A stretch of 64,000 nucleotides of DNA from Filosporella fistucella (GCA_030077755.1 JAQJZZ010000017.1:1302001-1366000); one strand, 5' to 3'. Positions 38,009-54,834 are shown, counted from the first letter of the stretch. The notes: generated by a model from the sequence alone, not told the origin. Numbers and translations are program-made.

Positions 38009-38467
38009 TGCCGCCCTCCTTCATGTGTAGTGTCGTAGAATGTTGTTGATCGTGATGGTGAACCTTTTTTGAGGTTGGAGCTCTGGCCAAAATCCGCCCG
38101 AAAAGTCCCTACGCTGTCTCACCGCCCTGGTGGTGGGGCCCGAAAGGTACAGCGATTCACCCCTCCATCCCCCATCTCTCAACGATCTGGGCTCCTTATA
38201 TAGAGATTTTTCCTTCTCCAAGCCAACTAATATTTCAATCATAGCCCTTTCTATCGATACGAACTCTATCTGAACTTAACCGCCTCTCCCAGGTCAGTTA
38301 CTACACGAGTCAAGCTCCTGTCCCCACCAAGCATTATACGTCATCTGCCACCTCAGTTCTGAATTATTGTTATTTTATATCAGAAAGCTCATCTTGTAGA
38401 CTCATTATTATCTCAGACTTCAGACTGATTGAGTTCAAATTCACCAGATATAATATATATATTCAAC
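38009..38467. other. Divergent promoter region, SHE9 / PYP1
   Basis: This is a 459-bp shared upstream region. A short AT repeat (ATATAATATATATATTC) lies just before the phosphatase ATG. No gene was seen. Confidence 0.6.
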
Positions 38468-39376
38468 ATGGGATCCGTCACGCTTCCGGCTATGCGAACG
38501 AATCCAAAGTTCATCTTCTTCACTGATTTTGATGGCACAATTACCCAAAGAGATTCCAATGATTATCTGACAGACAATTGGGGCTATGGAGAGAAATTAA
38601 GAAAGCAAGGCAACAAAGACGTTCTTGACGACAAGATGTCGTTTCGGGATTCGTTCCAGGGGATGATGGATTCTGTCAAGATTCCATATGATCAATGTAT
38701 CAAAATTCTATGCGATAATATCAAGCTTGATCCTCATTTCAAAGAGTTCTATGACTTCGCACGAAAAGAGAATATTCCTGTCGTTGTGCTGAGTGGTGGT
38801 ATGGTTCCGATTATTCGAGCATTGCTGGTCCACCTTATTGGAAAGGACGCAGAGGAGATGCAGATCGTGAGCAACGACGTTGCTTCGAGAGATGGCAAAA
38901 GCATCAACGAGGAGGGCGGCTGGAAGATTGTTTTCCACGATGATAGGTAAATCTTTACTTGCGCCGAGTCCTGTGATGGACCATGCGAGTTCCAATCTTG
39001 CTGACTGTTACAGCCATTTCGGGCACGATAAATCGATTGAGATCCGCCCATACCACAATCTCCCAGCAAATGAAAGACCGACCATGTTCTACGCTGGGGA
39101 TGGCGTTTCTGATTTCTCAGCGGCGAAGGAGACTGATTTACTGTTCGCAAAGAAGGGTCATGGTAAGTACTCCATCATCCAAGCGGAAGACAAGCCATTG
39201 ACGAGAATGCAATAGATCTCATTACATACTGTATAAGAGGGAACATGCCATTTACTGAGTTTGAGAACTGGTCCACCATCCTCTCCACAGTGAAGGATAT
39301 CGTTGATGGAAAAACAACAGTCAAGGAAGTAGCTGCAGCTGGCGTCGCTCAAGCAACGACTAACGGTAAAGCATGA
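38468..39376 (+). CDS. PYP1: HAD-family phosphatase, PYP1-like
   Basis: The exons are 38468-38946, 39014-39162 and 39216-39376, giving 262 aa. The protein closely follows yeast Ynl010w/Pyp1, a phosphoserine-phosphatase-like HAD hydrolase that clears polyol phosphates. HAD motif I is FFTDFDGTITQ (nucleophile Asp and general acid Asp). SNDYLTDNWG and DDKMSFRDSF follow in the cap. Motif II is VVVLSGGMVP. The HFGHDKS segment holds the motif III lysine. Motif IV is FYAGDGVSDFSAAKE. The end DLITYCIRGNMPFTEFENW matches the family. All four motifs are intact. The introns are 67 and 53 bp. I used the ATG at 38468 because the frame before it lacks a better start and the core begins only 17 residues later. 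Confidence 0.9.
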
Positions 39377-40367
39377 AATCATATTACATTGGAATGGAAT
39401 TATCATAAGGATAGAGTGCATGTATAGAAGGATAGATATGTTTCGTAGAAAGATACACTTTGCATAAATCTGGATGTAGACGACGATCCTCATTTAACAG
39501 TGACTTTTCAACAACTGCTTGGTTGCCAAGTGCTCTATCAGCGTCCCGGGCATATGTTATTATTGCAAAATAATTGAAAGTACCCTGAAGCTAGAGGTGA
39601 CCGAACTTAGAGAAGCAGTGGCCATACTTTGGTGATAAGAATTATACTAGAAACCAAAGAGCTCATAAAACAAGCCTTTCAATATAATGGTTGCTCAACC
39701 AATGTTGAGCGTTAGTGAGCCGGGCTAGACGTAAGTTCCGAAAAAACTTTGAAAGAACGAAAATGTTAGACACTGACAATTTGGGTAATGACTTCATCAC
39801 ATAGTCCAGGAAACACCTCAACTGCAGTAATTGCCTGTCAAAATTGTCTTACAAACGGTTGATCAGCTGATCTTCTCGCAACGCTGGAAGAGTGATGGAA
39901 GATGACAGCCTGCTAAAGAGCATGAACAGAATAAAAGAAAAATCAAAATACAGCTAGTTGCCTCAGAAAACTTCATAGCACAAATAGCACGCTTGGTTGG
40001 TGCTTTTGTTCTGGTGTAATTGTTCATGTTCCGATTTTTGAGGATGGCTTGTGCAAAAATGGCGGAACAAGTGGAGGATAGAAAAATGACCGTATTAGAA
40101 ACTTGTACAAGTGAATGACTAAGTGACAGAATCTGTCTACATCAAGCAGAAACCAAATTTCACTGGTTGTTGAAGACTTTCTGAAGTTCCATGATGCACA
40201 TTCTCGGCCAACTTCGCCCTTCCGGAACGTTTTCTCAGAGCTCTGTCCATCGACCAATCAGAACACACTTGATGGAAAGCCCAAAATCCACGCTTGCCGA
40301 GCAACCTCGAAAATCCTCAGCTCATCACCAATTTCACATCAATTGAACACACACCAAACCCGCAACG
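39377..40367. other. Intergenic region, no supported gene
   Basis: This lies between the phosphatase and RIP1. Sequence near 39700-40000 is AT-rich. No coding potential beyond short random frames was seen. Confidence 0.55.
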
Positions 40368-41415
40368 ATGGCCTCGCTTTCTCACACCTCGCGCACTCTG
40401 TTGCGGTCACTACCTCGCAGCTCAATTGCCCCTCTCTCCGTCCGCGCGCTTTCCACATCGGCCTCAAAGCGAGACACGAGCTCGTTCGATTCGCCTTTCA
40501 AGGGATCAGGAAACAGCACCACAGCAAAGATTCCCGATTTCAGTCATTACAGGAGTAAGAAGGGGACTAATAGCAACTTGTTGTTCCAATACGTGAGTCT
40601 TCCTGGTTGGCAGGCGCCTTGAGCTGGATCCCCGACTGCTGTTCAAAATTGGGGCAAACAGTCAGGAACCGAAGAATATCATCACTTGAGCGCTAGTACA
40701 ATCATGCTGACTTTTACAAAGTTCATGGTAGGCACAATGGGAGCCCTCACTGCGGCCGGAGCCAAGGCCACAGTTCAAGGTACGTCTCGAACCACAAGTT
40801 GGGGAGAAGGGGGAGCAGGAGCGGAAATTGAGTCATGAAAACGGCGAAGGTGGAAATGGCTTGGATATATGGCTTACTTGTGGTCTTTTTGCAGATTTCC
40901 TTGTCAATATGTCGGCTTCCGCTGATGTTTTGGCCATGGCCAAGGTTGAGGTTGATCTTTCAACAATTCCAGAGGGAAAGAATGTAGGTTCCACAAACAA
41001 GCAAATGTTGAGCGGAGAATTGATAAACATAGGTCATCATCAAATGGAGAGGAAAGCCAGTTTTTATCCGTCACCGAACTCAGGATGAGATCAAGGAGGC
41101 AAACAATGTGAAGATCGAGTCTTTGAGAGATCCTCAAGCAGATGCGGACCGTGTTAAGGAACCAGAGTGGTTGGTCATGATTGGTATGTTGGATTCGAAG
41201 GTCAAGAAGTTCCACAGCTAATTAAAGTTACAGGTGTGTGCACACATTTGGGATGCGTTCCCATTGGTGAGGCAGGAGACTTTGGAGGATGGTTCTGCCC
41301 TTGCCACGGTTCTCACTACGACATTTCTGGACGAATTAGAAAGGGACCTGCGCCATTGAACCTTGAAATCCCACAATACGAGTTCGCAGAGGAGAGTGCG
41401 TTGGTCATTGGTTAA
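40368..41415 (+). CDS. RIP1: Rieske iron-sulfur subunit of cytochrome bc1 complex
   Basis: The exons are 40368-40592, 40722-40779, 40895-40983, 41033-41183 and 41234-41415, giving 234 aa. This is the 2Fe-2S subunit of respiratory complex III, moving electrons from ubiquinol to cytochrome c1. Residues 1 to about 30 form a mitochondrial presequence ([19 protein letters not shown]...). KIPDFSHYR marks the mature start. The membrane span is in exon 2 ([19 protein letters not shown]), followed by the hinge ([20 protein letters not shown]). The cluster ligands are in CTHLGC and CPCHGSHYD in the last exon. The Pro loop and the ending EIPQYEF...LVIG are normal. The introns (129, 115, 49 and 50 bp) are longer in the 5' half. 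It converges with CCT1. Confidence 0.97.
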
Positions 41416-42201
41416 AGTGGTGTGTATAAAGTTGGGAATTTCATTCGTTGTAGCGGGACGGTAGATGAGGGGCGAGGAGCTGCGCGGCTTGTAGAAGAGG
41501 CTGTTGCCGTTGTACAAAAGATCGTCAAATGCTTTGCAAAAGATAATTGATTCGATTTTATGTGATGAAAGCGGCTTTCGTGAAAGTAGAAAGGGCCCTT
41601 GAAGAAGTCGAGTCGATCACCTGTTATGGCGATACATCAGAGGAGAACCACTTGCCGCATCTGTCTACATCCTTCTCTTCTTCTAGCACCGGAGTACGCT
41701 CGACTATGTAAGTCGTATGAAAGTCGATGGGTCGTTGTTACCTTATGGTCCGGTTTCATAGATGGGAATTTCACAAGCACATTTGAATGCTGCATCCTAA
41801 CACTTCTCTAATACTTATACTGTTTAATTGTACACTAAATTTCTAGCTGAGAATATGGTTATTAGTTCCCCAGTACCTGAGCCGAGTCTACGAGACATCA
41901 TATGCTCAACTTTGCTTCAGACTTAGCTCGCCTTGGATATTAATCAGGTGAAATACAGGACAGCGATCAGATCTTTATGGCATCGTCGAAGGTCACATCC
42001 ACTCATTACAACCTTTAAATTGAACGATCAACAGAAAGGGTAGCCGCTCTGATCTCATTTTCAAAGCTCCAACCATCTAGCCATTCCTGAGAATCTACTT
42101 TAAATTCACCTCGAAACCACTTTTAGACGCTAATTCATCCATAGTCAATGCTGTACATGTCTAGCCCATATTATTACAAGCATTATCCAGACATATCCTC
42201 A
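41416..42201. other. Convergent intergenic region, RIP1 / CCT1
   Basis: AT-rich sequence holds two converging 3' ends. No gene was recognised. Confidence 0.6.
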
Positions 42202-44007
42202 TCAATGGCCGTGTCCATCATCTTCTCCTCTCTGCTCTGGGTCGAGTGTGATAAGTGTATCAATCCTCATGATTGATATGCATGCTTCCACAGCAGATTT
42301 CAACTGCCGAATCTTGCTCATACTTGGCTCCAAAACACCTGCCTTAATTTCATCCACCACCTTCCCTTTCGACAAGTCTAAACCATAGTTCTTATAATTC
42401 TTCTTTTTTGCGATAGTCTTCTCATCCTCGTTAGCGTCTCCTTCCTGGATTCGCTGGGACAAAGCGTGTCTAGATCGGAGCTGCGCGACGAGCTCAGAAG
42501 AGTCCTTAGCGGCATTGACGGCAAGAGTTTTTGGGATGACGAGGAGTGCTTGAGCGAATTCACCGATGGCAAGCTGTTCTCTTGAGCCGACTGTACCGGC
42601 GAATTCCTCGAGATAGATGTGAAGCGCTGTCTCAACAGCACCGCCGCCTGGTACAATGCTGCCACTCTCCAAAGTTCGCTTGACAGCACACAGAGAGTCG
42701 TGAACGGATCTCTCCATCTCATCAAGTTGATAATCATTAGACCCCCTCAAAATGATCGATGCCGAGCTGTGCACCTTTGTTCCCTTAACCAATATGCACT
42801 CGTCGTCGGAGATACGCTCTTGTACAACTTCCTCGGCGTGTCCTAACGACGACGCCTCGAATTTCTCATCGCCATTCAGATCCGAAAGAGAGCTGATCAG
42901 GGTAGCACCAGTAGCTTTGGCGATTCTTCTCAAATCCTCCTTCTTGCATCTTCTTACACCCATAGCTCCCTTCTCAATGAAAAGTTTGAGTACCAAATCG
43001 TCGATTCCCTTAGTTGTGAACACAACATTTGCTCCAGCCTTCAATATCATCTCTACTCGGTCCATAACAATACCAGCTTCTCTTTGCCTGATTTGTTCCA
43101 ATTGTTGAGGATCGTCGATCGTAATGTGTACTCCAAGTTTCATTCTTTCTTTCTGTAGATTCATGTCTAGGACGGCGATCTTTGCATCGGTAATTCTCGT
43201 CTTCATTGCTTGCGAGGCAACTGTGCAGTTCAACGCATATCCCTTGACCAACATCGATTCCAGCGCTCCCTTTCCATGTGCCTTCAAAATGTTCACTGCC
43301 TTGACAGGATACTTGACCTCCTGTCTGTTATTTGTTGACTTGACTGCTAGCATAGCATCTACAACCATATTTGCGAAGAAGTCTGAATCTGACCCAATAA
43401 TCTTGCTCGACATGGAGGTTTTGGCAATGTTGATCAAAGACTCCCGGCCCAACTGATCTACTTTAACGCTTATATTCTCATGCATGTATTTAACGGCTTC
43501 GCGGAGAGCAAGTCGATAGCCAGTGATGATTGTGGTAGGGTGTATTCGGTTCTTTGTGAGTTCGTTGGCTCTGCGAAGTAGCTCTGCAGCAATGATAACA
43601 ACAGATGTTGTTCCATCACCAACCTCTTTGTCTTGCTGCTGCGCTAAATCGACCAAGATCTTGCCAGCTGGGTGTTCGACTTCCAGTAAGCTAAGAATAG
43701 TGGCACCATCATTTGTGACTGTAACATCCTGAGAATCGGTCAGTTATAGAATCATATCCAAGAAATGTTGAACGTGCCCCCGAGTCATCTATCATCATTT
43801 TGTCCAAGCCGCTGGGACCAAAAGAGCTTTTGACGACATTTGCAATAGCTTGGGTTGCAAGGACTATTTAGGATATCAGTTTGCCGTCTCCTAAAGTGCC
43901 AGAACCGAAAAAATACCGTTTTGGTCGCGAATATCTTGCCCGCTTATCTTCTGCCCGCCGAGGAAAAGTGTTCCAGCATTTCTAGGTTGTTCGAAGAGGG
44001 ATCCCAT
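42202..44007 (-). CDS. TCP1: T-complex protein 1 subunit alpha (CCT alpha)
   Basis: The exons on the minus strand are 44007-43917, 43863-43778 and 43728-42202, giving 567 aa. It is one of the eight subunits of the cytosolic CCT/TRiC chaperonin that folds actin and tubulin with ATP. The N-terminus carries [20 protein letters not shown] and the group II chaperonin block [27 protein letters not shown] and [15 protein letters not shown] (ATP site, catalytic Asp) follow. The apical domain includes [19 protein letters not shown]. The end has [13 protein letters not shown] [13 protein letters not shown] and a C-terminal [28 protein letters not shown] is alpha-specific in style. The second intron (43729-43777, 49 bp) has a GC rather than GT donor. 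The first is 53 bp. It is divergent from ProRS. Confidence 0.96.
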
Positions 44008-44568
44008 TTTGTTGATGTGGTGTTGGCTGCTGGCTGAAATGTTCCAAATATTTCGTTGTCGCGAAAGAAATTGAAGAGACGCGCTCACACGCTAAGAGAG
44101 CTCGATGTGCGCCTTGAGTATTAGGCAGCAACTTTCAGCCTCGTTCCGGTTTCATTGACTCGCACTCGTTTTCCTCGCCGAACGAGTCCCTCTTTAGAGT
44201 CATGGAAATGCTAGGGATTATAGCAGTATGACAAAAGGTCTCTGTATCTATATGGGATCCATCCATTGGGATGGGTTGTACTGAGTCTACATATTGGGAA
44301 CATGCTTTACCAAGCTCAAACTCATGAGAAGTTCCTTAAGAACATGTGTGTTCAGTCTCGAATAGAAGGTTTTCTTGCTTGACTAGGAATTTTTTGATCA
44401 GACCTTGAATCACTGGGTCTTTCAAGTTTACCCCGAACTCCCACACAACAAAGGGGCAAGGCTGAAGATCGCTTAAACCGAGAGCGCACGGGCCCTTTTA
44501 CCCCTCCAAAATTAACAGTCACAACTGACTCAACATAACACTCAAATTCGATAAATACTACCTCAATC
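44008..44568. other. Divergent promoter region, CCT1 / ProRS
   Basis: This 561-bp region is shared by two housekeeping genes of protein synthesis and folding. No gene was seen. Confidence 0.6.
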
Positions 44569-46382
44569 ATGGCGGACACTCCAGCAGAACCCTCCAAGAG
44601 CGCGCTCAAGAAAGCTCAAAAGCAAGAAAAGATGGCTGCAGAAAAAGCAGCAAAGGCAGCCAAACAGGCAGCACTTCCTGTAGTGGGGGGAAAGAAATCG
44701 GAGGATATTATCGGCATGACAGTCTCAAAGACGGAGAACTTCTCTGCTTGGTATCAAGAAGTTGTCCTGAAGGCTGAGATGATTGAGTATTACAATGAGA
44801 TATCAGGATTCTTCATTTTGCGCCCTGCCAGCATGTAAGCATCTTTTATCCTTCAGCATTGGAGAGCGAGTTTGCCCCGAATCCGCCTGATAGCCGTTAA
44901 CTGACTTTGAGATCTTGATCAGGTTCATCTGGAATGTCATTCGCAAATGGTTTCAAGAGAGAATTGAGGCTTTAGATGTCGAGGAGGCCAGCTTTCCAAT
45001 GTTCTTGTCCTCGAAGTCCTTGGAGAAGGAGAAGGACCACGTCGAGGGTTTCGCTCCTGAACTTGCATGGGTCACCAAGGCGTTTGTTTACCCCTCCATT
45101 GACGTTACTGCAGCTAACCTGTGACAGTGGAGACAAAGACCTCGAGGTTCCTGTTGCCGTCCGTCCTACCTCCGAAGCTGTCATGTACCCTTACTACTCG
45201 AAGTGGATTCGAAGTCATCGAGATCTTCCTCTTCGTCTGAACCAATGGAACAGTGTCGTTCGGTGGGAGGCAAAGCAAACGACCCCTTTCCTACGAGCTA
45301 GAGAGTTCTTGTGGCAAGAAGGACACACTGCGCACTTGACGGAGGCTCTTGCGGGTGAAGAAGTCTTACAGATCCTTGAATTGTATGCTGGAGTCTATGA
45401 GGAGTTGCTAGCCGTCCCAGTCGTTCGCGGCCGAAAGACTGAGAAGGAGAAGTTCGCAGGAGGATACTATACTACCACCGTTGAAGGTTACATCCCATCC
45501 AATGGGCGTGGTATTCAGGGTGCGACCTCCCATTGTTTAGGTCAAAATTTCAGCAAGATGTTCGATATCACCGTTGAGGATCCAAATCCAAAGGAGGGCG
45601 AGAAGGGATCGCATATTCATGTCTGGCAAAACTCCTGGGGTCTTTCCACTCGTGTTATCGGTGTTATGGTAATGATTCACGGTGACGACAAGGGACTTGT
45701 CCTTCCTCCAAGAATTTCAAAGTTGCAGGTCATCATCATTCCAGTTGGCATCAACAAATCTACAACTCCAGAAGATAAGGCCAAACACTTCGATGAGCTT
45801 CAAAAGATAAAGGAGACTTTGAAGTCTGCTGGTGTCCGAACTGATTACGATATTCGTGATGGTTACACCCCTGCCTGGAAGTTTAATGATTGGGAGCTCA
45901 AAGGTGTTCCACTTCGACTGGAGTATGGTCCTAAAGATGCTGCCAAATCTGTTGTATCCTATGCTCGCAGAGATACTGGAGAGAAAGGTACCTTCTCGAT
46001 TGCTGACATCTCTACCGACATCCCCAAAATCCTCGAGACGATCCAATCAGATATGTACAAGAAAGCCGAGGCTTCTTTCCGCTCTCACCGCATCAAGATC
46101 GATAAGTGGGAAGAGGTGGTTCCTGCTCTTGACGCTAAGAATGTGGTTCTGATTCCCCATTGCTTAGCAGAGAAGTGCGAGGATAAGGTCAAGGAGTTGA
46201 CTACTGGCAAGCCAGATGAGACAGATGGTCCTGAACAAATGAAGGTTCCAAGCATGGGCATGAAGAGCTTGTGTATTCCTTTCGAGCAGCCAGAAGGTAT
46301 CGTGAAGGGAGAGACAAAGTGTCTGAATCCTGAGTGCACAGCTTTGGCTGAGAAATGGTGCATGTTTGGACGGAGTTACTAG
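44569..46382 (+). CDS. Cytosolic prolyl-tRNA synthetase
   Basis: The exons are 44569-44834, 44923-45081 and 45128-46382, giving 559 aa. It charges tRNA-Pro with proline in the cytosol. It is of the eukaryotic/archaeal class, with no bacterial-type editing insertion. A Lys/Ala-rich N-terminal extension (about residues 9-40) precedes the catalytic core. Class II motif 1 lies around RPASMFIWNVIRKWFQERIE. Motif 2 is PLRLNQWNSVVRWE followed by TTPFLRAREFLWQEGHTAH. Motif 3 is GLSTRVIGVMVMIHGDDKGLVLPP. The anticodon-binding domain follows (LQVIIIPVGI ... VRTDYDIRDGYTPAWKFNDWELKGVPLRLEYGP). The zinc-binding C-terminus has CLNPECTALAEKWCMFGRSY with the family's final tyrosine. The introns are 88 and 46 bp; the second donor is the uncommon GTTTGT. 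Confidence 0.96.
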
Positions 46383-46891
46383 GTGTGAGTTGGTAGATGG
46401 AGTTGGGAAAAGTCTTTCTGCAACGTGGAATGAAATGTTTGACAGCCTGTCATCATGATGAACTTACGAGGGTCATTTCCTTGAGTCATGCGTTGAGAAT
46501 ACCTTATTGAGCTTTGCGGCATATCTGCATATCAAGAAGATGCAATGAAGGTTTCAACTAGAGAAATAGAATCTGGTACACATGCTTTCTTCGCACATAT
46601 GAAAAAAGTATCGAATCATCTATTAAGAGGGCCGCTGGCTGCTAATGTAAAGAGAACGTCCACCATTCCCCAAGAGCCGTTCGTCTAGTAGAAATGAATG
46701 AGAATCATGACCTTTTGTTCATTGCATTTCGTGTTTTCGGGAAGTCATCCACGTCGTGCCTCAGTCTTTCATTCCTCCGAGCCTTGCTTCGTTACTCTAC
46801 AAGGTAGTAGTCAAAGACTCCGACCCATATGCATGCAGTAGATGCTTTTGTGCCATTCAATGACCGTGTGAAATGCTTCGACGCGCTCAAA
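46383..46891. other. Convergent intergenic region, ProRS / PKC1
   Basis: This holds the 3' regions of two convergent genes. No further feature was recognised. Confidence 0.6.
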
Positions 46892-50694
<3,803 letters not shown>

Positions 50695-52491
50695 GATAGT
50701 AAAGGCCGGCGCGTAACTCCACGCCGCGAGGTAATTCTGTGTTGAATTGAGGAAGGGTGGAAGGGTCTTGTTCGTAGGTGGATGACACTAGGTAGGCGTG
50801 GTGGGGTTGTGAATTTGGGATTTGTTTTCGAGAACAAGTTGGCGAGGGGGCAACGTCTGCGGACCACACGATCACCACATGAATTATGCGCAGCTCACTT
50901 TTGTTCGTATTGCGTGTCGAAGATCACTCGTGTTGTGTTTCGAAATATTTTTCTGACTTCGCACCACCACACGTGAGAGATGAAAAGGTGAAGCCGACGA
51001 GGAACAAGACTATGGAGCTCAGCCACCTTTGGTTAACTAGATGGTGGCTCGGGGTAACCTAAGAAGTGCGGCTGGAGGGAACGGACGGCAGTTGGGCGTG
51101 TTGGACGCAACGACGATGATGACGGATGGTGAAGTAAAATATGAGGGTGAGATTGTGAGCTGTCAGAAGGTGGTAGAAGCTGTGACAAATACTGCTTGGT
51201 CTGGAGGGACGAGTTTTGAGGTGATAGTCAGGACTGAAGAACAATAACAAAAGCAGGTGCTTCGTAAATGAGTTGAGCTGGGTTGGGCTGAGCTTAGCTT
51301 TGGGCTTAAATCCCGTTGTGATTCCACATAAGACTGACTGACTGACTGCTACCTTCGACGAAACGTCTTTATTCGATTGTGATATAGATCCAACGCCTAA
51401 GGCTGTGAGTTGCTATCTCTACTGGCCCGGTTCTGAACGTTGCCTCCGCAGTGAATGTGGTGAGGCAGACCCAGTGTTTCCCGGCTTGTCTGTGCGGACG
51501 AAAAGAAAGCATCGTCATCAGAACCGGGGTTGACATTTGTTACTCAGACTTGAGTATTACTGTAGCTCAGATGCATATTGAGGCATCGTTCATAAGTGTT
51601 TCGTTACACAGAAATGGACATCACAAATCACATTTGCCCTATATCCTCAGACTTTGCTGATGACGATGTCTTACTCTATGATTTCAGTTTCTGACAAGAT
51701 ATGGAACCCCTCATTATCCCCGCCTAAGTATTTGGGGTCAGGGCCAAGGCACTTACAAAAGTCCTGAATCACGCGTCTTTCATCTTCAAAGATAGAAGCT
51801 GGGAGCATGAGTATTCAGTTTGAGCATGGCTTCAATTTGAATGGCAGCCTATCTTTTGTATCCAGAATCCTTTAAACCCTAGATTTCTTGTGTTAGATCT
51901 ATCTAATTCATGATTGGAAGGATTGAGAATTCTATAACTATCCTGGCTGATATATGTTAGTGACTGGCATAAAATCTTGGAATATGCAGATTCTGAGTTG
52001 AATAAAGGCCTTGAAACCACAGCTCATCAAATGTTCTAGCTTTGTATGATTTTTACCATGATCGATCCATTGTGTCATTCTCCCTCTGCTTACAAATTTG
52101 GGAAGCTCTGAGCCCATAATATGAGCTGAGAGTCCTAAAGGACTTTTTATTCACAACTTATTAAACCAAGAATTTCACGTGAAGTGTTTGAGAAGATCTC
52201 TTCCTAAAGTTCTCATCTTCCTAGAGTGCGGTGTGAGATTCCAGAATAATGATATGCAGAGGTCGAGGTCTACGGGACTGGGAGGTCGGCTTCGGAACTA
52301 TGTCCGAAGATGGTCAATTCTGTTTTGCATATATGCATGATCAAAAGGTTAGGGAAAGGTTAAGATGATTCCGTGCCGGGATGAAAACAGCATGAAAATG
52401 CAGCATTTTAGGGCTGCTCAGGACTTTCAAAAATACTTTTCTAACCTTCAAGTCATATTTTTGGTGACAATTTCATCTTGAGGCCCACCGT
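50695..52491. other. Intergenic region, no supported gene
   Basis: About 1.8 kb lies between PKC1 and the acyl-CoA dehydrogenase. The left part (50695-51250) is probably the PKC1 promoter and leader. A short GACT repeat lies at 51332-51348. The remainder is AT-rich without coding evidence. Confidence 0.55.
51332..51348. repeat. Short GACT tandem repeat
   Basis: Four consecutive GACT units are followed by a G. It is a simple microsatellite in non-coding DNA. Confidence 0.9.
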
Positions 52492-53970
52492 CTAACTGGT
52501 ATATTGAGCCTTCAGCAACTTCGCAATAGTCGTCAGCTGGATATTGCTGGTGCCCTCATAGATAGCACCGATCTTGCTATCCCTCCACATCTTCTCCGCA
52601 ATGCCTTCTCGTACAAACCCCATTCCTCCCATCCACTCAATAGCCAGTCCACTTACACGTCCCGCCACCTGTGAAGCATACAGTTTTGCCATAGCCGCAT
52701 CTTGAACAAAGTCCTCACCAGCTTCCTTCTTTCTCGCCGCATTATAAACCAATGCTCGGGCCGCGGCAATCTCAGTATATGACTGTGCAATCTGGTGTTG
52801 CATACCCTGGAAATCACCAACTAGCTGTCCGAATTGCTTGCGGTCATTCCATACGTACCTAAGAGTCATCAGCATTCAACCTTTGATTAATGATTATTTC
52901 AAGCTTACTTTGCAGCATTCTCGAAGGCGCCGAGCGCGAGTCCAGTCATTTGAGCGGCAATTCCGATTCGTCCCTCATTTAACAGTCCAATAGCATATTT
53001 GTAGCCTTGACCTTCTTCGCCGAGGAGATTTTCTTTCGGGATTTCGACATCGTCGAAGTTTAGCACACATGTGCTGCTAGCCTTGATACCAAGCTTCTTC
53101 TCCTTCTTAGCTATGGAGAAACCCTTGGTACCTTTCTCAACTATAAATGCGGTAATTCCCTTGTATCCCTTGCTGTGATCCAGGTTTGCAAACACGATGA
53201 AGAATCCTGATTCCATAGCATTGGTGATCCACATCTTACCACCTGAGATCTTGTAACCGGAATCGGTTTTGGTAGCCTTGGTGGCAAGGGCAAATGCATC
53301 TGATCCAGAGACTGGCTCGGAAAGACAGAAAGATCCTAAATAATCAGTATCTGAAGTCCAGCAAACTAGACCTGGTGCTCATACCGACTGTGTTTGTTGC
53401 CAATCGGGGTAGCCACTTCTTCTTAAGCTCTACACTACCCCACTTCAACACGGCCGTATTGACCAGAGTATTATGCACATCCACCATGACACTCACACTC
53501 GGATCAACTCTAGCCAGCTCTTCAATGCCTACAATAGCAGCTGTAAAGTTCATACCTGCGCCACCGTATTCTTCTGGAATCTCCACGCCCATCAATCCTT
53601 GTTCGAACAGCTGTTCCACAATAGCGGGGTCCATTGCCTCCTTCTCATCCATCTCCCGTACTTTTGGCGCAATAATATCGTTTGCAAATTTGGAGACTGA
53701 GTCTGCCATTGCTGTCTCTATTTCGGACAAATGGGATATGGGAGTTGGAGGAATATCTGTAAGGTCGGCTCCTTCATTACGCCTTCTTGGAGTGGTGGAT
53801 AGAGGTCTGGCACTATAAACATTGTCAGACCGGTAATAGTATACTAAGATGGGTTTCAATTACTGTTGGTATATTCTAGTAGCTTTGGCAGATCTTAATG
53901 AAGCTGGGCGTGTTGTTGTGGCTGCCGCTCTTTGGACGGCAGGTCTGAGAACTTTCGCAATTGATGCCAT
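52492..53970 (-). CDS. Mitochondrial short/branched-chain acyl-CoA dehydrogenase
   Basis: The exons on the minus strand are 53970-53864, 53812-53385, 53335-52909 and 52858-52492, giving 442 aa. It is an FAD enzyme of the matrix that oxidises acyl-CoA and passes electrons to ETF. The first exon is a basic mitochondrial presequence (MASIAKVLRPAVQRAAATTT...). Domain 1 is helical (IETAMADSVSKFANDIIAPKVREMD; GVEIPEEYGGAGMNF). The FAD/substrate strand is GSFCLSEPVSGSDAFAL, rebuilt across intron 2, followed by GGKMWITNA. The C-terminal helices include ARALVYNAARKKEAG and the block EWMGGMGFVREGIAEKMWRD. IYEGTSNIQ carries the catalytic glutamate position used in short/branched-chain types. The closest known type is the 2-methyl-branched (ACADSB) group, suggesting isoleucine breakdown; this subtype is inference. 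The introns are 49-51 bp. Confidence 0.92.
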
Positions 53971-54834
53971 AGTTTTGGAAGAGGGAGAATATAACGAGGA
54001 AGAAGGGACAAGAGAACGAGAACGGTATGAGCACAAGTAAGAAAAGGTCAAAGGTGAGAGAATGCACTAAGTGTTGTTTCACGGCTCGTGACTGGAGAGC
54101 GGTTCAAGAAGGCTTTGAGGACGCCGAGCTTTGACAGCCTCGGCAAAGCAATGAAGCCAACGCCTACGGTTCACCAGTGAGATCTGACCTTAGATCTCAC
54201 AGAGCTTTCTGGGGAATTTTCAGCGCCAAAGAAGATAAGATGGTGATAGGACTTCGGATATGGAAAGTTGGAGCCCGAACTCATTCCGGGTTCGGAGCTC
54301 AGTGCTCACACGAAGGCACATTAGGGTTGGCAATCACATGCGATTATTTCCACAAATATTACTAGCCTCATGTTATTAGACTTTTGGGTTGATTGGATTG
54401 ATCTCTGCGTCAATATGCAAGCATGGAACTGTGAGTTTGGATTGCTTTCTACTCACCAGAGTATATCCGTGTCACTGTCTATCTAGTTGATGATTGTGTA
54501 AGGTAATGCATCAAATGAATGTATCTTTATTATGTCGTCCTATTACAGTACATGACTGTCAACTAATTCTAAAACCATCCCAAAAGCTAAGCAAGTATAT
54601 CGATAGTAGTTCATGTCCTAACGTCAGGGTATCTAACGCCATGATGCTTCCACAACGCCGTCCAGCCATGTCCCAACGTCCCTACCAAAGTCGATAGGAC
54701 GCCACAGCGCTTCCGCTTTGGAACATTCTAACTAAGATGCACAGAAAACAAACAGCTAAAAGAAATGATATCTCCTATGCGCACTTTTAGTACCTAACAT
54801 GACACGACTACTCTGAAAAGAAATGTTAAGCTCT
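53971..54834. other. Intergenic region, no supported gene
   Basis: This is the acyl-CoA dehydrogenase promoter and the 3' side of the MFS gene. Only short open frames are present. Confidence 0.55.
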
